Source: Syntrophomonadaceae bacterium (GTDB lineage: Bacteria; Bacillota_D; Dethiobacteria; DTU022). Taken from it: a stretch of DNA of 8,463 nucleotides. Made by a program: the position numbers and the translations under genes. The notes below the pieces were generated by a model, which had not been told where the DNA came from, did not search any database, and saw only the letters and a list, made by a program, of their open reading frames with translations. Shown here one piece after another: positions 1 through 6,486 of this stretch (position 1 is its first letter; the number at the start of each line of letters is the position of its first letter). The stretch is taken from contig PUNU01000230.1 of assembly GCA_003551865.1 (NCBI GenBank), positions 1-8,463 of the forward strand, given 5' to 3'.

Positions 1-21
1 CTACTCAGGCCTAACCCGCTA

Positions 22-97
22 TGCCATAGGGGACGGTTCCATCGTTTTCCCTTCGGCCTTCGCTGCGCTCAGGAACGCTCGAACCGTCCCCATGGCA
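22..97. repeat. Long imperfect inverted repeat with GGGGACGGTTC arms
   Basis: The left arm GGGGACGGTTC (29-39) is perfectly complementary to GAACCGTCCCC (81-91). The pairing extends outward through TGCCAT (22-27) and ATGGCA (92-97) with a single extra A at 28, giving about 17 paired positions around a 41-base centre. The centre holds short repeated words (read on the minus strand, two GAGCG and two CGAAG). From general knowledge, palindromes with ggggacggttc-type ends are dispersed in many clostridial genomes and resemble REP-like elements mobilised by IS200-family Y1 transposases; that assignment is inference because only one copy is visible and no transposase is present. It lies 48 bases beyond the stop codon of the minus-strand DUF1015 gene, so it would fold in that gene's 3' untranslated RNA. 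No T-run follows it, so it is not a classical terminator. Confidence 0.6.
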
Positions 98-144
98 CAG
101 CTTTTCACTCAACAAGGACAACAGGCTGAGCAGTTACTTTCAAT

Positions 145-1416
145 TTATCTTTGAATTTGTTTGCCGGAGACCCGGCTTAAGCCCATGTGATAAATGACCA
201 GGCCGCCGGGAAGCTTGGGATAAAAGTAGGTTGACTTCTGCGGCATAAGCCGGCCCCTGCGGGCCCGCTCATAAACTTCATCAATCGGTACGGCATCGAG
301 AACAAAGGCGGCATCGGCCCGCCGCTCAAAAAGTTCGTCGAAAACAGCTTTAAAATCGTGAGAAAAGTGAAGGCTGCCGCCATTTTTCAGCACCGGGTTG
401 ATCAGCTGTTCGTGCAGGATTTTCACGGGAAGATCATCGCTTTCGAAAAGCGGTGTTAGCAGGGCGGTTTGCTGAGCATCCAAAAATGCGAAGCCGCGGT
501 TTTTACTGCTCACCTCTTTCAATGCGTTGAAGAAGCGGTTGGAGGAAAGGTTTTTTGAATCGCCCATATCTTGAACATTAAAATTAGCCGCTATTTGGTC
601 CTGCAAAATATTTCTTAAGGCGGGGCTGAGATCATTCAGCAGGCGATGGGTGGGCAGCACTAAAAGTCCCGGGTCTTTCATGCTGACCAGGGCGGCAAGA
701 ATAAAACCGGCCCCGGCCAAAAGGTCGGGGTCTGACTGCCGGTAAAAATCCAAAGCAGTTTCGTAACGGTGATGTCCATCGGCTATCAGCAGTGACTGCT
801 TGCCGATGTAATCGGTCAATTCCTCTTGCAGGGTAGGATCATCGACAGCCCAGAGCCGGTAGCTCCGACCGGGTTGATCGCTTGCTTCGGCAAGCGGTGT
901 GGTATTCTTGACCTTGCTAAAAAATTCAGCGCTTCGATTGGCGGGGTCGGGATACAGGGTAAAAATTGGACTGATATTTGAGGCGGTATGCCATAAAAGT
1001 CTTAGACGATCTTTCTTGGGGCCGGCCATGGTTGATTCGTGGGGCAGTACTTCTTTGGTACTGTAAGGTTTGAGCTTAAGAGCGGCAAAGATTCCACGGC
1101 GGCAGTATTTTTCACCCTGGTAAATGAATGATTGTTCAAAGAAATAATATCTGCCCTGTTTGTCAGGCTTTAAAATGTCACTCTCCAGCCACTGACGGAG
1201 TGCGGCAGATGCCCTGGTATAGCGGTTGTCGGTTTCATCGTCTTTGGGGCGATTCTTGCCGTATTCTATACGGATAATATTATAAGGACTTTTTTGGTGC
1301 AGGCGTTCCTGTTCATCCGGATCGATCGTATCATATGGCGGTGTTATAACGGCGCCGAGATTTTTTACCATGTCCGGGTTGAACCTGATTCCCCTGAATG
1401 GTCGGATTTGGGCCAT
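145..1416 (-). CDS. DUF1015 family protein of unknown function
   Basis: A complete 423-residue protein starting at ATG (1414-1416) with a clear GGAGGG ribosome binding site at 1422-1427 and ending in TAA. The N-terminus MAQIRPFRGIRFNP followed by PPYDTI (residues 26-31) is characteristic of the DUF1015 (COG4198-like) family, whose usual length is about 400-450 residues. Other family-like blocks are HEST..GPKKDRL.LL (126-141) and the glycine/histidine block ADGHHRYETAL (212-222). No signal peptide or membrane segment is evident, so it is probably cytosolic. The biochemical role is not established to my knowledge. DGHHRY resembles the DGHHR signature of ParB/sulfiredoxin-fold proteins, including free serine kinases; this is a motif-level similarity only. 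It is transcribed divergently from rpsB, so it is not part of the translation operon and its position may be incidental. Confidence 0.88.
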   Translation of the reverse strand: MAQIRPFRGIRFNPDMVKNLGAVITPPYDTIDPDEQERLHQKSPYNIIRIEYGKNRPKDDETDNRYTRASAALRQWLESDILKPDKQGRYYFFEQSFIYQGEKYCRRGIFAALKLKPYSTKEVLPHESTMAGPKKDRLRLLWHTASNISPIFTLYPDPANRSAEFFSKVKNTTPLAEASDQPGRSYRLWAVDDPTLQEELTDYIGKQSLLIADGHHRYETALDFYRQSDPDLLAGAGFILAALVSMKDPGLLVLPTHRLLNDLSPALRNILQDQIAANFNVQDMGDSKNLSSNRFFNALKEVSSKNRGFAFLDAQQTALLTPLFESDDLPVKILHEQLINPVLKNGGSLHFSHDFKAVFDELFERRADAAFVLDAVPIDEVYERARRGRLMPQKSTYFYPKLPGGLVIYHMGLSRVSGKQIQR

Positions 1417-1448
1417 TTTTACCCTCCAGTTTGCTGTTACCGTTAGAT

Positions 1449-1478
1449 TTTATAACAATCTCTTCTCCCAGGCAACAA
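1449..1478 (-). promoter_or_regulatory. Probable sigma-A promoter for the DUF1015 gene
   Basis: Read on the minus strand, a -35-like TTGTTG (1473-1478) is followed after 18 bases by a -10-like TATAAA (1449-1454) within TTATAAAATC. Transcription would start near 1441, leaving a leader of about 25 bases that contains the GGAGGG ribosome binding site. The -10 is good and the -35 moderate. Spacing of 18 is acceptable. Confidence 0.5.
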
Positions 1479-1494
1479 CCAGGCCAATTTTTCA

Positions 1495-1523
1495 TTGCGA
1501 TCAGAAGCGAACTGTGCTATACT
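1495..1523 (+). promoter_or_regulatory. Extended -10 sigma-A promoter for rpsB-tsf
   Basis: The -35 hexamer TTGCGA (1495-1500) is separated by exactly 17 bases from the -10 hexamer TATACT (1518-1523). The -10 is preceded by TGC (1515-1517), which gives the extended -10 form TGnTATACT. This is the best promoter-like sequence in the window and fits a highly expressed ribosomal protein operon. Transcription should start around 1529-1531. Confidence 0.75.
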
Positions 1524-1529
1524 ACCCGT

Positions 1530-1633
1530 GGTAATTTAGAAAACTCACGTCTGTCGAGCCCGGTCCGGTTGGCATAATGCTTGGACCGAGGCAATGAAGC
1601 GGACGGTGGTTAAAACCAAAAGGAGGAGAAAGA
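1530..1633 (+). promoter_or_regulatory. rpsB 5' leader with hairpin, possible autoregulatory leader
   Basis: The predicted transcript has about 104 untranslated bases before the rpsB start. It contains a perfect 6-bp stem CGGTCC (1561-1566) with GGACCG (1583-1588), whose 16-base loop includes GCATAATGC. A second small stem GGTT/AACC (1608-1611 with 1614-1617) sits just before the ribosome binding site. Ribosomal protein operons often carry leaders bound by their own product, and S2 is known to repress rpsB-tsf in Escherichia coli. Whether this leader does the same is inference; I do not recognise it as a specific known RNA family. Confidence 0.35.
1621..1628 (+). promoter_or_regulatory. Ribosome binding site fixing the TTG start of rpsB
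   Basis: AGGAGGAG is a near-perfect Shine-Dalgarno sequence. AGGAGG (1621-1626) lies 7 bases before the TTG at 1634. The in-frame ATG at 1649 would be 22 bases away, and starting there would remove the family-typical residues before [13 protein letters not shown], so TTG is the supported start. Confidence 0.85.
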
Positions 1634-2575
1634 TTGGCCAAGGTAAGCATGAAACAGCTGTTGGAAGCGGGGGTTCATTTCGGTCATCAAACCCGCCGCT
1701 GGAACCCGAAGATGAAAAACTACATCTTCACTGAACGTAACGGGATTTACATTGTCGACCTGCAGAAAACCGTTAAACTGATGGATGTGGCCTATAACTA
1801 TGTGCGCGATCTTGTTGCCGAAGGTGGCAGCATTATTTTTGTGGGAACAAAAAAGCAGGCCCAGGATTCAATCCAGACCGAGGCTGAAAGGTGCGGAGCA
1901 CATTACGTTAACCATCGCTGGCTGGGTGGTATGCTGACCAATTTCGCCACCATCCGCGGCAGAATAGACCGGATGCTGCAGCTTGAAGAGATGGAAGTCG
2001 ACGGGACTTTTGAGCGGCTAACGAAAAAAGAAGTCCTTGAATTGAGAAGGGAAAAAGACAAACTGCACAAATTTTTAAGCGGCATCCGCAATATGAAAAA
2101 GCTGCCCGATGCCGTTTATGTAGTAGACCCCCGAAAAGAGCGGATTGCCGTGGCCGAGGCAAGAAAACTCGACATCCCGGTGATTGCCATTGTTGATACC
2201 AACTGTGATCCGGACGAGATCGATTACCTGATTCCCGGCAACGATGACGCCATCCGGGCGGTTAAACTGATTACCTCTGTCATGGCCGATGCCGTGCTGG
2301 AAGGCAAGCAGATCAGCGAAGAAGAGGAAGCTCCCGAAGAGTCTGAGAGCCTGGAAGAAGCGGCAGCTGAAGAAATTAAAGGCGGAGAAGTGATTGAGCC
2401 CGCAGAAGGCGAAGAAGCAGAACATGAAACTGCGGAAGCCGGTGCCGATACGGAAGAACCTGAAGCCGCTCCGGCAGACAGGAGCAAGGTTTTGGATAGT
2501 TCCGAAGAAGGCCCTGCTGAAGAGACGGCCGATGAACCGGCCGCCGTTGAAGGCGGTGAAGGGGAAGAAAGTTAA
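1634..2575 (+). CDS. rpsB: Small ribosomal subunit protein S2 with extended acidic C-terminal tail
   Basis: S2 binds late in 30S assembly at the head-body junction on the solvent side and helps recruit S1-type proteins where these exist. The 313-residue product shows the full family pattern: [20 protein letters not shown] (6-25), the [14 protein letters not shown] block (94-107), the coiled-coil region around 115-150, [12 protein letters not shown] (158-169), and [24 protein letters not shown] (181-206). The start is TTG with a strong AGGAGG site. The conserved fold ends near residue 222. The remaining 91 residues are low-complexity and very acidic, with 36 Glu/Asp against 4 Lys/Arg, so the protein is longer than the usual 230-260 residues. 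It is followed by tsf after 85 bases, the near-universal bacterial pairing. Identity is certain; the role of the tail is unknown. Confidence 0.98.
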   Translation: MAKVSMKQLLEAGVHFGHQTRRWNPKMKNYIFTERNGIYIVDLQKTVKLMDVAYNYVRDLVAEGGSIIFVGTKKQAQDSIQTEAERCGAHYVNHRWLGGMLTNFATIRGRIDRMLQLEEMEVDGTFERLTKKEVLELRREKDKLHKFLSGIRNMKKLPDAVYVVDPRKERIAVAEARKLDIPVIAIVDTNCDPDEIDYLIPGNDDAIRAVKLITSVMADAVLEGKQISEEEEAPEESESLEEAAAEEIKGGEVIEPAEGEEAEHETAEAGADTEEPEAAPADRSKVLDSSEEGPAEETADEPAAVEGGEGEES

Positions 2576-2587
2576 GAAGCCAAATAA

Positions 2588-2621
2588 GCCGGCAGTTTCC
2601 ATGCCGATGGGTTTTGCCGGC
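2588..2621 (+). other. Symmetric two-tier hairpin between rpsB and tsf
   Basis: The outer stem GCCGGCA (2588-2594) pairs with TGCCGGC (2615-2621). Inside, CCAT (2599-2602) pairs with ATGG (2607-2610) around a GCCG loop, and the two stems are separated by GTTT on each side. No T-run follows, so it is unlikely to be an intrinsic terminator. It lies 12 bases after the rpsB stop and 23 bases before the tsf ribosome binding site. It might affect mRNA processing or the S2 to EF-Ts ratio, which is inference. Confidence 0.5.
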
Positions 2622-2660
2622 CTGATCCAGTATAAGTAAAGCTTAAGGAGTGTAAAATCG

Positions 2661-3296
2661 ATGCACATCGACGCAAAAGTGGTCAAAGCTCTGCGCGAAA
2701 AAACTGGAGCTGGAATGATGGACTGCAAAAAAGCCCTGCAGGAAGCAGGCGGCGACGAAGAACAGGCGGTTAAATATTTACGGGAAAAGGGCCTGGCTGC
2801 TGCAGCCCGCAGGTCGGCCCGGTCCGCCAACGAAGGGGTGGTTGACTCCTATATCCACCTGGGAGGCAAAATCGGGGTGCTGGTCGAAGTCAACTGTGAA
2901 ACTGATTTTGTAGCCCGCAATGATGAGTTTCGCGAGTTCGCTCATGATATATGCCTGCAGGTAGCGGCTACTAACCCATCCTACCTGAGCAGGGAAGATG
3001 TCCGGGATAGAGACCTGGAACAAGAACGTGAGATGATCAGAGTCCAGGCCTTGAACGAGGGCAAGCCGGAAAAGGTTATTGAAAAAATTATCGAAGGCCG
3101 TCTTGAGAAGTATTTTAAAGAAAACTGCCTGCTCGAACAGGCTTTTGTCAAGGATGAAGACATTACAATCAAAGAACTGCAGACCGACTTGATTGCCAGG
3201 ATAGGAGAAAACATTGTAATCAGGCGGTTTTGCCGCTTCGAACTGGGTGAAGAGCAGGATACGGGTTCAGCAACTTCCTGCTGCTGCGGAAGCTGA
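2661..3296 (+). CDS. tsf: Elongation factor Ts, short form
   Basis: EF-Ts is the cytosolic guanine nucleotide exchange factor that releases GDP from EF-Tu. The 211-residue protein carries the N-terminal UBA-like domain with [15 protein letters not shown] (12-26), followed by the core motif [13 protein letters not shown], whose TDFV residues insert into EF-Tu near the nucleotide site. Its length matches the short class of roughly 200-220 residues rather than the 283 residues of the Escherichia coli protein, so one core subdomain is reduced. The ATG start is preceded by TAAGGAGTG (2644-2652). It is co-transcribed with rpsB and ends just before a strong terminator. The last residues are TSCCCGS, three consecutive cysteines close to the terminus, which is unusual. 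Identity is certain. Confidence 0.98.
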   Translation: MHIDAKVVKALREKTGAGMMDCKKALQEAGGDEEQAVKYLREKGLAAAARRSARSANEGVVDSYIHLGGKIGVLVEVNCETDFVARNDEFREFAHDICLQVAATNPSYLSREDVRDRDLEQEREMIRVQALNEGKPEKVIEKIIEGRLEKYFKENCLLEQAFVKDEDITIKELQTDLIARIGENIVIRRFCRFELGEEQDTGSATSCCCGS

Positions 3297-3300
3297 ACGG

Positions 3301-3330
3301 AAAAAGAACACTTGGCAGTGTTCTTTTTTT
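3301..3330 (+). terminator. Rho-independent terminator after tsf
   Basis: AAGAACACT (3304-3312) pairs with AGTGTTCTT (3317-3325) around a TGGC loop, and a run of seven T (3324-3330) follows. Pairing can extend to 12 bp using the preceding A residues (3301-3303). The A-run on the other side means the element could also act on the minus strand, although no minus-strand gene converges here. It begins 4 bases after the tsf stop and marks the likely end of the rpsB-tsf transcript. Confidence 0.88.
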
Positions 3331-3392
3331 CTGCCCGAAAGTTCTCCGTTTGAAGGGTATATCTGCTTTTTTGTCGAATAATTATAAACTAA

Positions 3393-4127
<735 letters not shown>

Positions 4128-4129
4128 TT

Positions 4130-4687
4130 ATGTTGGATGAAGTTTATACCGACGCCGAAGAAAAAATGAAGCGAGTAGTTGCCGCTTACCAGCGTGAGCT
4201 TTCAACGATGAGGGCGGGAAGGGCGACGCCCGCCCTCCTGGATCGGATCGAGGTCGATTATTACGGGACACCCACGCCGTTAAACCAGCTGGCCGGAATA
4301 ACCGCTCCGGAGCCGCGGTTGCTGGTTGTTCAGCCGTGGGATAAAAATTCGATTAAAGAGATTGAAAAAGCAATTCTTAAATCGGATCTGGGCTTGACCC
4401 CGACAAATGACGGCAACGTGATCAGGCTGTCCATTCCCCAGCTGACTGAAGAGCGCCGCAAAGAACTGGTCAAGTTCGTGCGGAAGAAAGCGGAAGACAG
4501 CAAGGTCAGCATCCGCAATATCCGCCGGGATGCCAATGACAGCATTAAGCAGTTGGAGAAAGACAGTGAGATATCCGAAGACGAGCGCAGGCGGGCCCAG
4601 GATGATATTCAAGAGATAACCGACGAAAAGATCGAAGAAATTGATTCAATCCTTGAACAAAAGGAAAAAGAGATGATGGAGGTATGA
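4130..4687 (+). CDS. frr: Ribosome recycling factor
   Basis: RRF, together with EF-G, splits post-termination 70S ribosomes so that subunits can be reused. The product has exactly 185 residues, the canonical length. It shows [24 protein letters not shown] (23-46), the hinge and start of the beta-rich domain II, then a return to the three-helix domain I with [15 protein letters not shown] (128-142) and the charged C-terminal helix. The ATG start is 2 bases after the pyrH stop. Its ribosome binding site (AGGGG, 4116-4120) lies inside the end of pyrH, which suggests translational coupling. The next gene, uppS, follows after a 105-base hairpin-rich spacer. Identity is certain. Confidence 0.98.
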   Translation: MLDEVYTDAEEKMKRVVAAYQRELSTMRAGRATPALLDRIEVDYYGTPTPLNQLAGITAPEPRLLVVQPWDKNSIKEIEKAILKSDLGLTPTNDGNVIRLSIPQLTEERRKELVKFVRKKAEDSKVSIRNIRRDANDSIKQLEKDSEISEDERRRAQDDIQEITDEKIEEIDSILEQKEKEMMEV

Positions 4688-4690
4688 GTT

Positions 4691-4720
4691 CCCGGCCCGG
4701 CCAAATTAATTCCGGGCGGG
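4691..4720 (+). other. GC-rich hairpin just after frr
   Basis: CCCG (4691-4694) plus CCCGG (4696-4700) pair with CCGGG (4712-4716) plus CGGG (4717-4720), leaving a single bulged G at 4695 and an AT-rich 11-base loop. It starts 3 bases after the frr stop. No T-run follows (the next bases are CTGGAGAACC), so it is more likely a 3' stabiliser or processing barrier than an intrinsic terminator. Confidence 0.5.
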
Positions 4721-4752
4721 CTGGAGAACCTGCTGCCTGAAAAAACAAGAGG

Positions 4753-4782
4753 CGGCTCTCTCTTGGTTGTAAGGGAGAGCCG
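4753..4782 (+). other. 12-bp hairpin immediately upstream of uppS
   Basis: CGGCTCTCTCTT (4753-4764) pairs with AAGGGAGAGCCG (4771-4782) through 12 positions including one G-U pair, closing a GGTTGT loop. Only TTGTGATT follows, a poor terminator tail. The right arm contains GGGAG, a Shine-Dalgarno-like sequence that would be buried in the stem, 10 bases before the uppS ATG. An alternative shorter stem CAAGAG (4746-4751) with CTCTTG (4760-4765) is mutually exclusive with it. A regulatory role on uppS expression is possible but unproven. Confidence 0.5.
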
Positions 4783-4792
4783 TTGTGATTAA

Positions 4793-5551
4793 ATGGTGGG
4801 AATAGCAGTGGATTTAAAAACAAGGGAACAGGAACTTGAAGAAAAAATTTCGGCTAATAATATTCCCGGCCATATAGCGATAATCATGGATGGCAACGGC
4901 CGCTGGGCGAAAGAACGGGGACTGCCGCGCAGAGAGGGGCACCGGCAGGGGGTGGAAACTGTGCGCAGAATAGTGAGGCACAGCAGCCACCTGGGAGTTA
5001 AAGTGCTGACCTTGTTTGCATTCTCCACAGAAAACTGGCGCCGGCCGGTTCGCGAAGTAAATTACCTGATGAGCCTGCCGGAAAAATACTTTAACTCTGA
5101 AATGCCGGAGCTTAAGCGCAATAATGTGCGGATTAAAGCTATCGGCGACAGCGAAGGTTTGCCCCCGAAGGTGCAAAAAGCGCTTTACAACGGGATGGAA
5201 GAAACCCGCGATAATACGGGAATGATCCTTAATTTTGCCCTCAATTACGGATCAAGGGGCGAGATACTAAGGGCGGCAAACTTGATAATGGAAGATGCCC
5301 GGAAAGGCAAGATTAAGGGCAGGATCAACGAAAAATTATTTTCGCAGTATTTATATACTTTTGATATTCCCGATCCCGATTTGGTTATCCGGACCAGCGG
5401 GGAATTAAGGTTAAGCAATTTTTTACTCTGGCAGGCCGCTTACAGCGAACTTTATTTTGTTGATGTATACTGGCCGGATTTTACCAGGTTGCATCTTTTG
5501 GAAGCAGTCCATGATTACCAGCGCCGCAAGCGCCGTTTCGGAAAGCTGTAA
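4793..5551 (+). CDS. uppS: Isoprenyl transferase, undecaprenyl diphosphate synthase
   Basis: UppS condenses IPP units in cis onto farnesyl diphosphate to make C55 undecaprenyl diphosphate, the lipid carrier for peptidoglycan and other wall polymers; it acts at the cytoplasmic face of the membrane. The 252-residue product has HIAIIMDGNGRWAKERGLPR (27-46) with catalytic Asp33, GHRQGVETVRRIV (49-61), LTLFAFSTENWRRP (72-85), and the IPP/Mg-binding RTSGELRLSNFLLWQAAYSE (200-219). Length and order match the cis-prenyltransferase family. The start is uncertain: ATG 4793 lacks a well-placed ribosome binding site, whereas GTG 4808 has GGTGGG (4795-4800) 7 bases upstream and would give 247 residues. 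Both retain the full domain. Its IPP substrate comes from the MEP pathway that dxr, two genes downstream, begins. Confidence 0.96.
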   Translation: MVGIAVDLKTREQELEEKISANNIPGHIAIIMDGNGRWAKERGLPRREGHRQGVETVRRIVRHSSHLGVKVLTLFAFSTENWRRPVREVNYLMSLPEKYFNSEMPELKRNNVRIKAIGDSEGLPPKVQKALYNGMEETRDNTGMILNFALNYGSRGEILRAANLIMEDARKGKIKGRINEKLFSQYLYTFDIPDPDLVIRTSGELRLSNFLLWQAAYSELYFVDVYWPDFTRLHLLEAVHDYQRRKRRFGKL

Positions 5552-5586
5552 ATTCACTGCCCAGTTGATAAAAAAGGTGATTAACT

Positions 5587-6387
5587 GTGCTTCTTTTGAG
5601 AATAATAACCGCATTAATCAGTATTCCAATAGTAATTGCTCTTGTATATGTGGGCGGTCCCTGGTATGCCCTTTTTTTACTGCTGGTTGCCGCAGTAGGG
5701 ATATACGAGTACAACAGGATCTTGAACAATCAATTTTACAGCGTTTCCGCCCTGGTAGGCTTCCTGGGAGTGATTTTATTGTTCGTGGTTTTATACCTTG
5801 AGCAGTACGCCCTGGTATTTCACCTCGTTTTGTTTTTGCTTTTTGTCCTCTTCGTTTCAGCCCTTTTCGATGGGGAAAAAAATCGGATCCAAGATTCGGC
5901 CCTTGCGCTCTGGGGAATATTATATGTCGGCGGGCTGCTGGGCTTTTTGATTTTACTGCGAAAAATGCCGGACGGCATGCTTTATACTTATGTCTTGCTG
6001 GTCGGAGTATGGGTGCATGATATTTTTGCTTACTTTATCGGTGTTAAGTGGGGAGAGCATAAGTTTGCCCCGCAGATCAGCCCAAATAAAAGCGTAGAAG
6101 GTTCCCTGGCAGGCACCCTGGCCGTCATTTTGCTGTTTATTTCTGTCTCAATTTTAAGTCCAGAATTGATTAAATTGACACCCGGGCAGGCTGTATTTCT
6201 GGCTTTTGGAGTTGCCGTTTTTGCCCAGCTGGGCGATTTATTCGAGTCGACCCTGAAAAGGCAGTGCAAAGTAAAGGATTCGGGAAAAATTATTCCCGGC
6301 CACGGGGGCGTGCTGGATCGATTCGACAGCCTGATGCTGGCCGCCCCGTTCGCCTATTATTTTTTTCTGCTGATCAATATGAACTGA
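5587..6387 (+). CDS. cdsA: Phosphatidate cytidylyltransferase (CDP-diglyceride synthetase)
   Basis: CdsA is an integral membrane enzyme that makes CDP-diacylglycerol from phosphatidic acid and CTP, the branch point to phosphatidylglycerol, cardiolipin and phosphatidylethanolamine. The 266-residue protein is strongly hydrophobic, with about eight or nine likely membrane segments (roughly 1-23, 27-45, 53-70, 75-95, 107-125, 132-152, 174-191, 200-217, 247-264). The diagnostic C-terminal signature is present: GDLFESTLKRQCKVKDSGK (216-234) then IIPGHGGVLDRFDS (235-248), preceded by SPNKSVEGSLAG (165-176). The start is GTG with AAGGTGA (5574-5580) 6 bases upstream. It follows uppS by 35 bases in an evident operon. 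The 99 bases to dxr contain no recognisable signal except the dxr ribosome binding site. Confidence 0.97.
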   Translation: MLLLRIITALISIPIVIALVYVGGPWYALFLLLVAAVGIYEYNRILNNQFYSVSALVGFLGVILLFVVLYLEQYALVFHLVLFLLFVLFVSALFDGEKNRIQDSALALWGILYVGGLLGFLILLRKMPDGMLYTYVLLVGVWVHDIFAYFIGVKWGEHKFAPQISPNKSVEGSLAGTLAVILLFISVSILSPELIKLTPGQAVFLAFGVAVFAQLGDLFESTLKRQCKVKDSGKIIPGHGGVLDRFDSLMLAAPFAYYFFLLINMN

Positions 6388-6486
6388 AGCCCGGGGTTGA
6401 GAAAGTATGGGACAATAGAGGTGCTGCAAGCCGGAGGCGAACATAAAGCGAGCCGTTTGGAATTGCAGGCGTTTGAGAGGTGAGAG

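Noticed and set aside
163..176. GCCGG/CCGGC mini-hairpin near the end of the DUF1015 gene
   Set aside because: It is inside the coding region, only 5 bp long, and not followed by a T-run in the direction of transcription.
2394..2639. Plus-strand out-of-frame reading of 81 codons, very Lys/Arg-rich, overlapping the rpsB tail
   Set aside because: It is the shifted reading of GAA/GAG-rich codons (GAAGAA read as AAG or AGA), has no ribosome binding site and matches nothing I recognise. The basic composition mirrors the acidic tail in the true frame.
2075..2830. Minus-strand open frame of 251 codons across the rpsB end and tsf start
   Set aside because: It is antisense to two certain genes. Its length follows from the low-complexity stretch, where stop codons are rare in other frames, and the protein shows no family pattern.
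4764..4792. TTGGTT-N17-GATTAA as a promoter for uppS
   Set aside because: The -10 matches consensus at only three positions and would start transcription inside the uppS coding region.
5457..5801. Plus-strand open frame of 114 codons spanning the uppS-cdsA junction
   Set aside because: It overlaps two well-supported genes in another frame, and its translation has no coherent domain or good ribosome binding site.
6421..6483. Short 20-codon reading (GTG to TGA) just before dxr, possible leader peptide
   Set aside because: It has no convincing ribosome binding site and no regulatory codon run. Its end overlapping the dxr ribosome binding site can be chance.
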